Translations under genes and position numbers: made by a program | The notes under the pieces: model-generated | Seen by the model: the letters and a program-made list of their open reading frames with translations, nothing else | Told to the model about the DNA's origin: nothing | Databases searched by the model: none | Shown here: one piece after another, positions 34,032 through 43,123 of the stretch | Position numbering within the stretch: the stretch's first letter is position 1 | Layout: the number at the start of each line of letters is the position of its first letter | NCBI RefSeq assembly: GCF_915403165.1 | Contig: NZ_OU659204.1 | Span: forward strand, 2,108,001-2,172,000 | DNA length: 64,000 nt | Direction of reading: 5' to 3' | Source of the DNA: Providencia alcalifaciens | Lineage (GTDB): Bacteria > Pseudomonadota > Gammaproteobacteria > Enterobacterales > Enterobacteriaceae

Positions 34032-34772
34032 TCAGCTCACTTTACCTTTGCTTGGTTTGCCTTTAGATACTTTTGCGGTTGTTTTCGCTGCAGCTTTAGC
34101 TTTGTCAGCTTTCGCTTTGTCTGCTTTATCTTTTGCTGCTTTGGTTTTGTCTTTCTCTACCGCTTTAGCTTTGTCGGCTTTTTCCTTCACTGCTTTAGAG
34201 GTTTCCTTCTCTTTAGCCTTGGCTTTATCTGCTTTTTCTTTCACTGCTTTTGCAGATTCTTTGTCGGCAGCTTTAGCTTTGTCTGCTTTCTCTTTTACAG
34301 CTTTAGAGGTTTCTTTGTCAGCAGCTTTGGCTTTATCCGCTTTCTCTTTTACAGCTTTAGAGGTCTCTTTCTCTGTTGCTTTTGCCTTATCTTTCACCGC
34401 TTTCGATGTTTCTTTCTCAGCAGCTTTTGCCTTATCAGTTGCTTTTGATGCTTTATCTTTTGCAGTTTTACTCATGTTGTCACCTGTCTCTTTGATAGAA
34501 TCTACCGCAGATGGTTTGCTCGATTGCTTCACCACACCCGCCCCAATACCTGCACCAATACCTGCACTTTTATTGATTGAGTTTTTTAGCTCATTTGTAC
34601 AGACTTGCTCTGAACGACTGGTCGTTCCGTCATTACAGATAAATTGCCCGCCATCACAACGAGCAATTCCGCCTTTAGCGCCTGAACAAGGGTAGTTACT
34701 TGCATTCGCAGAACCCATTGACGACATCATGACCGCCATGACAGTTAATAAACCTACAGATAATTTACGCAT
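34032..34772 (-). CDS. Secreted Lys/Ala/Glu-rich repeat protein
   Basis: A 246-residue protein with a signal peptide (residues 1-24, VGLLTVMAVMMSSMGSANA), then a small Cys-containing domain with four cysteines (YPCSG...ARCDGGQFICNDG...EQVC), then a long repeat region of 18-residue units (KETSKAVKEKADKAKAAD), ending in a basic tail. The repeat region resembles LEA-type or histone-like alanine/lysine helices. It sits between prc and htpX, where E. coli has nothing like it. Function is not known; a periplasmic or surface role binding acidic polymers is a guess. The antisense frame is also open because of the repeat codons and is not a gene. Confidence 0.75.
   Translation of the reverse strand: MRKLSVGLLTVMAVMMSSMGSANASNYPCSGAKGGIARCDGGQFICNDGTTSRSEQVCTNELKNSINKSAGIGAGIGAGVVKQSSKPSAVDSIKETGDNMSKTAKDKASKATDKAKAAEKETSKAVKDKAKATEKETSKAVKEKADKAKAADKETSKAVKEKADKAKAADKESAKAVKEKADKAKAKEKETSKAVKEKADKAKAVEKDKTKAAKDKADKAKADKAKAAAKTTAKVSKGKPSKGKVS
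34101..34370 (-). repeat. 54-bp coding tandem repeats, about five units
   Basis: Units encode KETSKAVKEKADKAKAAD with few changes (residues 135-152, 153-170, 171-188, 189-206, then a degenerate unit). As 54 is a multiple of three, copy changes would keep the frame and alter protein length. Confidence 0.85.
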
Positions 34773-34953
34773 TGTTTTGCCTCATTAATAAGGGATATTA
34801 CTAACTGAAGTGTAGGATACTTTTGAAAAAGCGAAAGAAAACCCAATAATTTTTTAAATAAAAATTTAAGTTTAGTTGAAATTAAGGCTATAGATAAAAC
34901 ACCAAATAAAATTAAATGCTTTAAAATCAATTACTTAATGTATTTTTAGATAT

Positions 34954-34976
34954 AAAAAAGCCAGCTTACGCTGGCT
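34954..34976 (-). terminator. Terminator of prc
   Basis: AGCCAGC (34959-34965) and GCTGGCT (34970-34976), with an A-run on the plus strand that becomes a T-run on the minus strand. Confidence 0.9.
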
Positions 34977-34996
34977 CTAGAAAATACTCTTTATTT

Positions 34997-37042
34997 TTAC
35001 TGTTTGGCACCAGAAAGCATCTTAGTGTTTTGATTCGAAAGATCTATTGCCATTTTCACCGTTTCATCTAAATACGGATCTGGCGCTTCGTAATCTTTCG
35101 GTAAATCATCAATCGACTTCAATAATGGCTTGCCAAGTTTTGTATTACGCTCATTAATGCGTTTCAGTTTGGTCGCATCAATTTCATTATCTTCTTTCTG
35201 ACGTTGAGCATAGTTCAGAGAAATCAGATTCTTAGTCGCTTTCAATGACTTGTAACGCGCAATATCTTCATCGATGTATTTGAATTCAGGGTCAACACTG
35301 ATACGGGCTAAATGTTTGGTTTTAATCGGAGATAGATCAGCATTAATGTCCCCAGATTTAGTGTAATTCGCAGCTGGGATGCTATCCCAAGGCAAAGCGT
35401 TATCTTCAAAACTTTCACCTGTTTCTGCTGGATCTTGCCCTGTTGGCATTACTACATCTGGCGTCACACCTTCACGCTGGGTACTTCCACCATTTACACG
35501 ATAGAACTTCTGGATAGTGTATTGCACTGAACCTAATGATGGCCATTCTGGTTTAAGCATTTGGTCATAAACGCGGCTTAAACTTCTGTGCTGCTGTACC
35601 GTTCCTTTACCAAAAGTCGGTTCACCCACAATTAAAGCGCGGCCATAATCTTGCATTGCTGCGGCAAAAATCTCTGAGGCGGAAGCACTAAAGCGATCAA
35701 CCAGAACAACTAATGGACCTTTATAATAGATAACATCATCGTCATCCGCATCTTGGCGAACTTGACCATTGTTATCACGAACTTGAACAACCGGTCCTTT
35801 GTTAATAAATAGCCCAGATAATGCGACCGCTTCTGTTAATGCCCCACCACCATTACCGCGCAGGTCAATAACAAGAGCCGAAACATTCTCTTTCGCCATT
35901 TTTTGCAGTTCAGTTTTGACATCATTGGTCAAACCAACATAGAAACCTGGAATATCTAATACACCAACTTTCTCTTTACCTTGCTGTTTGATAGACAGTT
36001 TTACAGCTCTATCTTCCAATCGGATCTGTTCGCGAACAATAGTGATGATACGTGGCTTAGCACCTTTTGTATCTGAAACAACTTCTAAACGAACTTGGCT
36101 ACCTTTTGGCCCTTTGATTAACGCGACGACGTCATCTAGACGCCAACCCACGACATCAACAATAGGTTTACCAACTTGACCAACACCAATGATTTTGTCG
36201 CCGACTTTTAGCTCTTTGCTTTTAGCCGCAGGACCACCCGCGACTAAAGAATTAATTGTCGTATTATCATCATCTTGTTGTAATACAGCACCAATCCCCT
36301 CAAGGGATAAACTCATTTCTGAGTTAAATTGCTCTGTGCTACGAGGTGATAAATAACTGGTATGTGGGTCAATTTCGCGAGCAAACGCATTCATGATTAA
36401 TTGGAATACATCTTCGCTTTGTGCCTGAGATAAGCGTTTCAATGCAAAATTGTAACGCTTAGTCAGTTTGTCTTTGATCTCTTTGTCATCTTTGCCAGTT
36501 AATTTCAAACTTAACCAATCATAGCGGACTTTTTGGTCCCATAAACGGTCTAGTTCTTCTTTATCTTTCGGCCAAGGTGCTTTAGTACGATCAACCTCAA
36601 TAGAATCCGTCGCGTTTAAATCAATCGGTTGATCTAAACGCGCGAGTGCATATTTGAAACGTTCAAAGCGACGTTGCTGAGAAAGGTTATACAGGTCATA
36701 GAACTTATCTAACTTGCCATCTTCAAGCCATTCACCCGTTTTTGCTTTATCTTTTGCATACTGGTCAACATCGGATTGAAGTAAAACATTATGTCCGTAA
36801 TCAATCATATTGAGATAACGGTCAAATATTTTCCCAGAAAACTCTTTGTCTAAATCGAATTGGCGATAGTGAGAACGCGTAAAACGGGATGTCACACGCT
36901 CACTCACGGTACCGTGCTGTGTATTCTGTTTTAAAAGAGGTAACTGAGCAGCAGTGACCGGAGTCACTGCCTGAGTATTAGCTATTGCGGTGCCGAAAGT
37001 CGCGAGACTCACAACAAATGCAACTTTGAGTAATTTGTTCAT
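34997..37042 (-). CDS. prc: Tail-specific periplasmic protease Prc (Tsp)
   Basis: Degrades periplasmic proteins with nonpolar C-termini and trims FtsI and the hydrolase MepS. The 681-residue product (682 in E. coli) has a signal peptide (LLKVAFVVSLATFGTAIANT), an N-terminal helical domain, a PDZ domain at about 240-330 (SLEGIGAVLQQDDDNTTINSLVAGGPA), and the protease core with serine in DRFSASASEIFAAAMQDYG and lysine in GEPTFGKGTVQQ. It is 19 bases downstream of proQ and probably shares its transcript, the enterobacterial order. Confidence 0.97.
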   Translation of the reverse strand: MNKLLKVAFVVSLATFGTAIANTQAVTPVTAAQLPLLKQNTQHGTVSERVTSRFTRSHYRQFDLDKEFSGKIFDRYLNMIDYGHNVLLQSDVDQYAKDKAKTGEWLEDGKLDKFYDLYNLSQQRRFERFKYALARLDQPIDLNATDSIEVDRTKAPWPKDKEELDRLWDQKVRYDWLSLKLTGKDDKEIKDKLTKRYNFALKRLSQAQSEDVFQLIMNAFAREIDPHTSYLSPRSTEQFNSEMSLSLEGIGAVLQQDDDNTTINSLVAGGPAAKSKELKVGDKIIGVGQVGKPIVDVVGWRLDDVVALIKGPKGSQVRLEVVSDTKGAKPRIITIVREQIRLEDRAVKLSIKQQGKEKVGVLDIPGFYVGLTNDVKTELQKMAKENVSALVIDLRGNGGGALTEAVALSGLFINKGPVVQVRDNNGQVRQDADDDDVIYYKGPLVVLVDRFSASASEIFAAAMQDYGRALIVGEPTFGKGTVQQHRSLSRVYDQMLKPEWPSLGSVQYTIQKFYRVNGGSTQREGVTPDVVMPTGQDPAETGESFEDNALPWDSIPAANYTKSGDINADLSPIKTKHLARISVDPEFKYIDEDIARYKSLKATKNLISLNYAQRQKEDNEIDATKLKRINERNTKLGKPLLKSIDDLPKDYEAPDPYLDETVKMAIDLSNQNTKMLSGAKQ

Positions 37043-37061
37043 GACCTGAGTGACCTCCGTA

Positions 37062-37748
37062 TCAGAACTTTAAATGTTCCGCGCGCACAATCATTGCCAG
37101 ACCAGATGGCAATTGAACCCTAACACCATCTTTGGCAATTTCCAGCACAGAGGCATCCATCATACTGCTACCGACTTTCACTTTCAGAGTCTGACCGACT
37201 TTCAGTGTGTTGATATCAGTAACTGATTTCAAATTCTCTTCAGCTGGGTTGCTACGAGGGTTTTTCGGAGCTGTATTTTGTGGACGTTCTTTTTTGTCTG
37301 ATGGACGGCGACGAGATGCGCTCTCTTTGTTCGCATCATTTTGACGAGGAGCTTTGTCGCTAGGCTTTTTCGCAGCAGGACGCTTTTGCGTTTTTTGTTG
37401 CTCTGCGCGTTGCGCTTGGACTCTCGCTTTCGCTTCAGCTAATTGTTGACGCGCATGGGCAATGTGCTCTGCATCTAATTCACCGCAGTCATCTCCATTT
37501 AAGTCAACACGTTTTGCGCCTTCTTTAACACCGTAAAGATAACGCCAGCTAGAGGTATACATGCGCAGCGCAGAACGTAATTGCGTTTTGCTAATACCAT
37601 CCTCTTCGGTCAAGTTCCCTACGATATCTTGAAAAATTCCGACTTTAAGCGGACGTGCTTCGCCTTCAGCGATAAAACAGCGTGGAAAACGCTCTGCCAA
37701 AAATGCGATAACTTCTTTACTACTATTCAACTTAGGTTGATTTTCCAT
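37062..37748 (-). CDS. proQ: RNA chaperone ProQ
   Basis: A global RNA-binding protein of the FinO family that matches small RNAs to targets and stabilises 3' ends; it also affects the ProP transporter. I start it at [22 protein letters not shown], the enterobacterial N-terminus, giving 228 residues; the frame is open 16 codons further up. Order: FinO-like domain (1 to about 120), a basic unstructured linker rich in Arg, Lys and Pro, and a C-terminal Tudor-like domain ([23 protein letters not shown]). Confidence 0.96.
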   Translation of the reverse strand: MENQPKLNSSKEVIAFLAERFPRCFIAEGEARPLKVGIFQDIVGNLTEEDGISKTQLRSALRMYTSSWRYLYGVKEGAKRVDLNGDDCGELDAEHIAHARQQLAEAKARVQAQRAEQQKTQKRPAAKKPSDKAPRQNDANKESASRRRPSDKKERPQNTAPKNPRSNPAEENLKSVTDINTLKVGQTLKVKVGSSMMDASVLEIAKDGVRVQLPSGLAMIVRAEHLKF

Positions 37749-37858
37749 GAAATTTCCTGATAACAACGATTTTGCCAACCTCACGGGCATGAACAAGCGG
37801 ACATTATAATCGTGTTGCTGACAATTGCCACGTTCCTATTGATTTTACATACCAATAT

Positions 37859-38341
37859 TTAATAATATTTTGGTATAGAACACATCGCCAAGTGCTGGCA
37901 TAGCTGGTCTGTAAGGTATTGAAGCCCTATTTCATCTTCTTCATCGAATTGGCCAATATTTGGGCTGTCGATGTCTAAAACCCCAATTATCTTGCCATTT
38001 ACACTCAGAGGGAAGACGATTTCCGAGTTACTTGCCGCATCACATGCGATGTGACCTGAAAAAGTATGCACATCTTCCACACGCTGAACACGCGCTTCGG
38101 AAAATGAGGTACCACAGACGCCTTTATTGAACGGGATCCGTACACAAGCGACTTTACCTTGGAATGGGCCGAGAACCAGTTCCTTTCCATCACTCAAGTA
38201 AAAACCAACCCAGTTGATACCGGATAAACGTTCAAATAATAACGCACTGCTATTTGCCAAACTGGCAATTAAATCATACTCTCCAGCGAGAAGTGCAGAT
38301 AAACTATCTAAAAGTTCGAGATAATACTTCTTTTTATCCAT
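37859..38341 (-). CDS. msrC: Free methionine-R-sulfoxide reductase MsrC
   Basis: A GAF-domain enzyme (YebR family) that reduces free methionine-R-sulfoxide. The 160-residue product has the conserved cysteines in KVACVRIPFNKGVCGTSF and HIACDAASNSEIVFP, and a C-terminal ILDIDSPNIGQFDEED block. In E. coli it also lies between proQ and letA (yebS), so synteny supports the call. Confidence 0.95.
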   Translation of the reverse strand: MDKKKYYLELLDSLSALLAGEYDLIASLANSSALLFERLSGINWVGFYLSDGKELVLGPFQGKVACVRIPFNKGVCGTSFSEARVQRVEDVHTFSGHIACDAASNSEIVFPLSVNGKIIGVLDIDSPNIGQFDEEDEIGLQYLTDQLCQHLAMCSIPKYY

Positions 38342-38472
38342 ATTTATTTTCAGTTATACGTAAACAAGTAAAAAATATTAGTAAGCGTAGACCGTAGGTT
38401 AGCAAGTTGTCACTTTTACGTAAATTTTTTTACACTAGATTACAAGCAAATTAATTCATACAATGAATATAT

Positions 38473-39699
38473 ATGACCCACATTAATCATACTTCCATGA
38501 ATTTGCAACGTTGTTGCCATTGTAACAAAAAAATAGTGACTCCGCCTTTTCAACCACGGCAAGTCATTGTTTGTCCAAGATGTTCTAGTCAATTAAATGA
38601 TGGGCGCTCATGGTCACTCCGTCGTCTTGCTCTATTATCTGTCACTTTATTGCTTCTTGCTCCCATCGCTTTTTGGCAGCCATTGATTTCTATTTATCTA
38701 TTTGGCACCCAAATCAACGCCAACGTGCTTGATGGCGTCCGATTAATTAGCGAGCAAGGTGACCCTTTTACCGCGAGTATTGTGGCTTTTTGTGCGATAG
38801 CTGCACCGCTACTTTTACCTATTTCGATTTTATCTTTGGTATTAGCGCGCTATCTGGCCATCAACATGCGTCCCATTTTATTGATGATGAAGCATCTCAA
38901 AGAATGGGTCATGCTGGATGTCTATCTTGTCGGTTTGGGTATCGCAGCAATTAAAATGCAAGATTATGCGACGGTTTATGTCGGACATGGGTTGATTGCA
39001 TTTAGCACTATGTCTGTGATTAGTATTATTATTTTAATCCACATTAATCTCGATGAACTGTGGCGGCGGCTTTATCCTTTGGAGGAAAATGCAGAGGCTC
39101 CTCATGCAGAAACCTGCCTAGCCTGCCATTTTACTGGAGAACCCAATAAGAAAGGTAAATGTCAGCGCTGCCACCGCCCACTTCACCATCGTGAACCCTT
39201 AAGCTTACAAAAAACATGGGCCGCACTGATTGCCGCCATGGTGTTGCTAATCCCTGCTAACCTACTGCCCATTTCGACGTTTTATTTAAATGGGCGACGT
39301 TTAGAGGACACAATCTACTCCGGTGTCGTTTCCTTAATTGACTCTGGAAACTGGCCGATTGCCATTATCGTTTTTATTGCCAGTATTTTGGTGCCCTTCG
39401 TGAAGATTATCATCATGATACTGTTATTATTTTCAATTCAACTTAAAAGCCATACAGACCCTGTGTTACGGATGAAATTACTGAAATTCGTTTCATGGAT
39501 TGGGCGCTGGTCGATGTTAGATTTATTCGTCATCGCCTTGATGATGACCTTAGTGAACCGCGATATGCTGATGTCATTTACTATGGGGCCTGCGGCTTTA
39601 TATTTTGGTACCGCTGTTATTTTAACTATCCTTGCTGTTGAGTGGTTGGACAGTCGATTAATTTGGGATTCTTATGGAAAATCAAAACCATCAAAGTGA
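38473..39699 (+). CDS. letA: LetA intermembrane lipid transport membrane protein
   Basis: The inner-membrane partner of LetB (formerly YebS, PqiA family). The 408-residue product has two CxxC zinc ribbons, CCHCNKK...CPRC at the start and CLACHF...CQRC at about 213-235, each followed by four membrane segments, the typical duplicated layout. It is thought to load lipids into the LetB tunnel. The stop overlaps the letB start by 26 bases. Confidence 0.95.
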   Translation: MTHINHTSMNLQRCCHCNKKIVTPPFQPRQVIVCPRCSSQLNDGRSWSLRRLALLSVTLLLLAPIAFWQPLISIYLFGTQINANVLDGVRLISEQGDPFTASIVAFCAIAAPLLLPISILSLVLARYLAINMRPILLMMKHLKEWVMLDVYLVGLGIAAIKMQDYATVYVGHGLIAFSTMSVISIIILIHINLDELWRRLYPLEENAEAPHAETCLACHFTGEPNKKGKCQRCHRPLHHREPLSLQKTWAALIAAMVLLIPANLLPISTFYLNGRRLEDTIYSGVVSLIDSGNWPIAIIVFIASILVPFVKIIIMILLLFSIQLKSHTDPVLRMKLLKFVSWIGRWSMLDLFVIALMMTLVNRDMLMSFTMGPAALYFGTAVILTILAVEWLDSRLIWDSYGKSKPSK

Positions 39700-42013
39700 A
39701 ACTTCGGATGAAGTTTCGGAGGCTATCCGCCGTAAAAGGACAACAATTTCGCCCTTTTGGCTGCTTCCCATCATCGCGATCATGATCGCAGGCTGGCTAC
39801 TATTCCAACAATGGGTGGAACGTGGCACACAAATTACCATTCAATTTTCATCCGCCTCTGGCGTTGTTGCGGGTCGAACGCCAATTCGCTACCAAGGTGT
39901 GGATGTTGGCATGGTACAAACCGTCTCTATCAGTGACGATATGAAAAGTGTGATTGTTACCGCCAACGTGAATAAAGATATGCGCTCGGCACTCACTTCA
40001 GGAACTCGCTTTTGGCTGGTGACACCTAAAGCTTCTTTAGCTGGCGTGTCGGGCTTAGATGCTCTGGTAGGAGGGAACTATATTGGCATGCAGCCAAGCA
40101 CTGGTTCGCCAAAATCCCAATTTGTGGCGCTCGATACACCACCACAGCGAAACTTAAACGAAGGCGAATTACTCATTTACCTCACCGCGAAAGATTTAGG
40201 TGCATTAAACGAAAACTCCCCCGTTTATTACCGTAAAGTTCCGGTCGGTTATATTTCTGATTATTCCTTGTTACCTGAAAATAAAGGCGTATCCATCGCG
40301 GTTATTATTAAAAAACGCTATGTTAATCTCGTCCGGTCAGATAGCCAATTTTGGAATATTTCCGGTATAGAAGGTGGATTCGACCTGAATACTGGTGCCA
40401 GTATCAAAATGGAAAGCCTCTCGGCGGTGATCAATGGCGCAGTGGCATTTGATTCCCCAGAAAACAGCCTGCCAGCGCAAACAGGGCAACAATATGAATT
40501 GCAGCCGAGTAAAGAGGATGTCAAACCGCTTGATCAGCAAGGCAATATAGACTTGCAACTTACCCTCACCGCGATGGATACCTTTGGGGTGAATGTGGGG
40601 CAACCTGTTATCTATCGTGGAATAAAAATCGGCGAAGTGTTACAGCGTCACTTAACGGATGATAATGTTCAGTTCCAAATTGCCGTGTTTAATGAATTTA
40701 AACATTTGGTTAAACAAGACAGTAAATTTGTCGCCAATAGCCGTGTCGATGTGCAGTTAGGGATGAGCGGATTACAATTCCAAGGTGCTACACCTCAAGA
40801 ATGGCTGGAAGGCGGCTTACATATCATTCCAGGAAAAGGGAAAGATACATTACCAGAATCATTCCCGTTATATCGTACTGATGAGAATGCCAAAGCGGGT
40901 ATTTTAGGCTCCGCGCCACCGACCACCATTACGCTAAACACCAATACCCTTCCCGACATTCAACAAGGCTCAGTGGTACTATATCGCCAATTTGAAGTCG
41001 GTAACATTGTGTCGATTAAACCAAACAATGACGGCTTTGCAGTGAATGTGTATATCTCAGGTCAATACCGTAACTTATTGACGCCACAAAGCGTTTTCTG
41101 GGCTGAAGGTGGTGCCAAAGTGCAGTTAAATGCTGGCGGTTTAACGGTTCAAGCTTCCCCGCTCAGCCGTGCGTTTAGTGGTGCGATTAGCTTTGACAAT
41201 ATTCAAACTGGCTCATTAGACACTTCACGTCAACATACACTTTACCCATCAGAAACAGCGGCAAAAGCGATTGGTAGTGCGGTAACGTTGACGACCTTTG
41301 ATGCATCTAAGCTATCCGAAGGCATGCCTATTCGTTATTTAGGTATTAACATCGGACAAATCGAATCGCTGAAACTGTCCGCGGATAACCGCGAAGTGAA
41401 AGCGAAAGCGATTCTGTATCCTGAATATGTGGAAAACTTCACCAAAATTGGTAGCCGTTTCGCCATTGTGACCCCTGAACTTTCGCCATCGGGGGTTAAC
41501 AACCTCGATACGCTGATCCAACCGTATATCAGTGCAGAGCCGGGGCGCAGTAATAAGAGCCGTTTCCAATTTGAACTGCAAACTGCCAACATTACAGATT
41601 CTCGCTATCTCGATGGTCTAACCATTATCCTTGATGCGAGTGAGGCAGGTTCTATCCAGGTAGGAACGCCAATTCTGTTTAGAGGATTAGAGATAGGAAC
41701 CGTCACTGGACTTTATTTGGGAGAGCTTTCCGATCGCGTTTATGTTGCAACACGTATAGGCAAAGAATACCAATATCTGATCCGTGATAATACCCAGTTC
41801 TGGTTATCTTCCGGTTACAACCTCGCCTTTGGCTTAACAGGTGGCGTGGTGAAAAGCGGTACATTCAAGCAATTTGTTCGTGGTGGAATTTCGCTGGCAA
41901 CCCCGCCAACAGTACCATTAGCACCTAAAGCCAAACCTGATCAGCATTTCATTCTGAAATTAGAGCCCCCTGCGGACTGGTTAGACTGGGGAACCCCTAT
42001 CCCCAAAAAATAA
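39674..42013 (+). CDS. letB: LetB MCE tunnel protein, six MCE domains
   Basis: Forms a hexameric tube of stacked MCE rings that carries lipids between the inner and outer membranes. Residues 27-46 are the membrane anchor. I count six MCE cores, each with the RY.G...G.V/I pattern: near residues 55 (RYQGVDVGMV), 165 (YYRKVPVGYI), 293 (YRGIKIGEV), 413 (LYRQFEVGNI), 530 (RYLGINIGQI) and 655 (FRGLEIGTV). E. coli LetB has seven domains in 877 residues; this protein has 779, shorter by about one domain. A terminator follows. Confidence 0.95.
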   Translation: MENQNHQSETSDEVSEAIRRKRTTISPFWLLPIIAIMIAGWLLFQQWVERGTQITIQFSSASGVVAGRTPIRYQGVDVGMVQTVSISDDMKSVIVTANVNKDMRSALTSGTRFWLVTPKASLAGVSGLDALVGGNYIGMQPSTGSPKSQFVALDTPPQRNLNEGELLIYLTAKDLGALNENSPVYYRKVPVGYISDYSLLPENKGVSIAVIIKKRYVNLVRSDSQFWNISGIEGGFDLNTGASIKMESLSAVINGAVAFDSPENSLPAQTGQQYELQPSKEDVKPLDQQGNIDLQLTLTAMDTFGVNVGQPVIYRGIKIGEVLQRHLTDDNVQFQIAVFNEFKHLVKQDSKFVANSRVDVQLGMSGLQFQGATPQEWLEGGLHIIPGKGKDTLPESFPLYRTDENAKAGILGSAPPTTITLNTNTLPDIQQGSVVLYRQFEVGNIVSIKPNNDGFAVNVYISGQYRNLLTPQSVFWAEGGAKVQLNAGGLTVQASPLSRAFSGAISFDNIQTGSLDTSRQHTLYPSETAAKAIGSAVTLTTFDASKLSEGMPIRYLGINIGQIESLKLSADNREVKAKAILYPEYVENFTKIGSRFAIVTPELSPSGVNNLDTLIQPYISAEPGRSNKSRFQFELQTANITDSRYLDGLTIILDASEAGSIQVGTPILFRGLEIGTVTGLYLGELSDRVYVATRIGKEYQYLIRDNTQFWLSSGYNLAFGLTGGVVKSGTFKQFVRGGISLATPPTVPLAPKAKPDQHFILKLEPPADWLDWGTPIPKK

Positions 42014-42021
42014 TCCCTAAC

Positions 42022-42056
42022 AAGGCGTCATGTTTCCCAGCATGACGCCTTTTTTA
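42022..42056 (+). terminator. Terminator of letAB
   Basis: AAGGCGTCATG (42022-42032) and CATGACGCCTT (42041-42051) with an 8-base loop and a T-run. Confidence 0.93.
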
Positions 42057-42163
42057 TCCTCGATTACCGAAAATATATTTTGGAAATGAATTCCATTTAT
42101 ACTATGCTTAATTTCGTTGAGCTGATTTTTTATTGTAAAAATAAAGAGTAAAGAGGAAACGTT

Positions 42164-42397
42164 ATGAGCATAGTTAAATTGAAAATATCTTCCTATGAAA
42201 TCAATGATGCTGTCATGGCTGATAAGCGTAGTGATACTGTAAGTATTCCTTGCGATTCCGATTCTGAATTTTGTATGCAATTGGATGGTTGGGATGAACA
42301 TACGAGTATCCCTGCGACACTGGATGAAAAACCGGTTCTGCTCTATCGCCAGCGTTATGATAAAGAAAATCATCATTGGCTAATGAGAATTGCTTGA
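42164..42397 (+). CDS. yebV: YebV family small protein
   Basis: A 77-residue protein matching E. coli YebV (78) in its segments VSIPCDSD.EFCMQLDGWDEHTSIPA and VLLYRQRYD...W.MRIA. Function is unknown. It lies near letB as in E. coli, but the rRNA methyltransferase gene rsmF that separates them in E. coli is absent. AGAGG precedes the ATG. Confidence 0.9.
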   Translation: MSIVKLKISSYEINDAVMADKRSDTVSIPCDSDSEFCMQLDGWDEHTSIPATLDEKPVLLYRQRYDKENHHWLMRIA

Positions 42398-42442
42398 TGA
42401 ATATGGTGGTATTAAATAGAACAGTTAGATGGGAAATAACAC

Positions 42443-42543
42443 AAAAAAAAGAGGCCTGGTAGATTCCGATTACCGGGCCTTGGGAAATGGCTCTGGCAGA
42501 GCCGTGCGCTAAAATTGCCATTGAGACGTAACAAAGTACTCTC
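42443..42543 (-). ncRNA. sdsR: Small RNA SdsR (RyeB)
   Basis: The minus strand carries TTTTAGCGCACGGCTCT and AGAGCCATTTCCC, the conserved core of SdsR, followed by a terminator hairpin (GGCCCGGTA/TACCAGGCC) and eight T (42443-42450). A 5' end at about 42543, after a TAGTAT -10 box, gives about 101 bases, against about 104 in E. coli. SdsR is a sigma-S dependent, Hfq-binding RNA that represses porin, mutS and other mRNAs. It lies upstream of yebY-side genes as in E. coli. The terminal stem sequence differs, but the seed region is kept. Confidence 0.88.
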
Positions 42544-42731
42544 TAATACTAGCGTTCAGCTTACGTTCTTACCACTTAAATTAGCAATTAATTTACATAT
42601 TTTTAACACAATTTATTGCTTAATTTTCTAAGATTGAGCTATTTGCATGATAAGTTAAACCTATCTAAGCAATCAGCAAAACCTTTCAGATTCCATCTCC
42701 TTGATATTTATAGCTAAAGGCTAATCAGACC

Positions 42732-43079
42732 TTATTTATTCTCACACAGTTTCTCTGCCGCTTGCTTCAGTGGCAATACTCGCTCTTCAACCGATTTAGT
42801 GGTTTCGATAGGGGCTAATAGCACATCAATCGGTTGTGCTTGGATCTCTTTCTTTTCCATTTGTGCCGTTGCAATATCATTCAATGGATGCTGCATTAAC
42901 GTAGACGGGTTGATAGCTACCAATGCACCATTAGCACGACACTCTAACATCACTTCTTCACGCTTTAGCGGCCAATCACCGCCAAACTGCTTTTTACTGA
43001 CGCTCGCCAATGGTGCAGCCATCGCCGTACTGAATGTTCCACCCAGTACTAACGCACAAATTATGAATTTGAATTTCAT
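42732..43079 (-). CDS. yebY: YebY family periplasmic protein (DUF2511)
   Basis: A 115-residue protein with a signal peptide (KFIICALVLGGTFSTAMA). The segment WPLKREEVMLECRANGALVAINPSTLMQHPLNDIA is the family core. It is the last gene of the yobA-yebZ-yebY set, which is linked to copper handling in enterobacteria; its own role is not known. The two cysteines and His/Met in the core could bind metal, which is inference. Confidence 0.92.
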   Translation of the reverse strand: MKFKFIICALVLGGTFSTAMAAPLASVSKKQFGGDWPLKREEVMLECRANGALVAINPSTLMQHPLNDIATAQMEKKEIQAQPIDVLLAPIETTKSVEERVLPLKQAAEKLCENK

Positions 43080-43123
43080 TTAAAATGACCTTGTCAAACG
43101 GGGTTATACAAAGATAAATGCCA

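Noticed and set aside
33997..34695. 232-codon plus-strand frame rich in Ala, Leu, Ser and Phe
   Set aside because: It is the antisense of the Lys/Ala repeat gene; it stays open only because the repeat codons have no stops in that frame.
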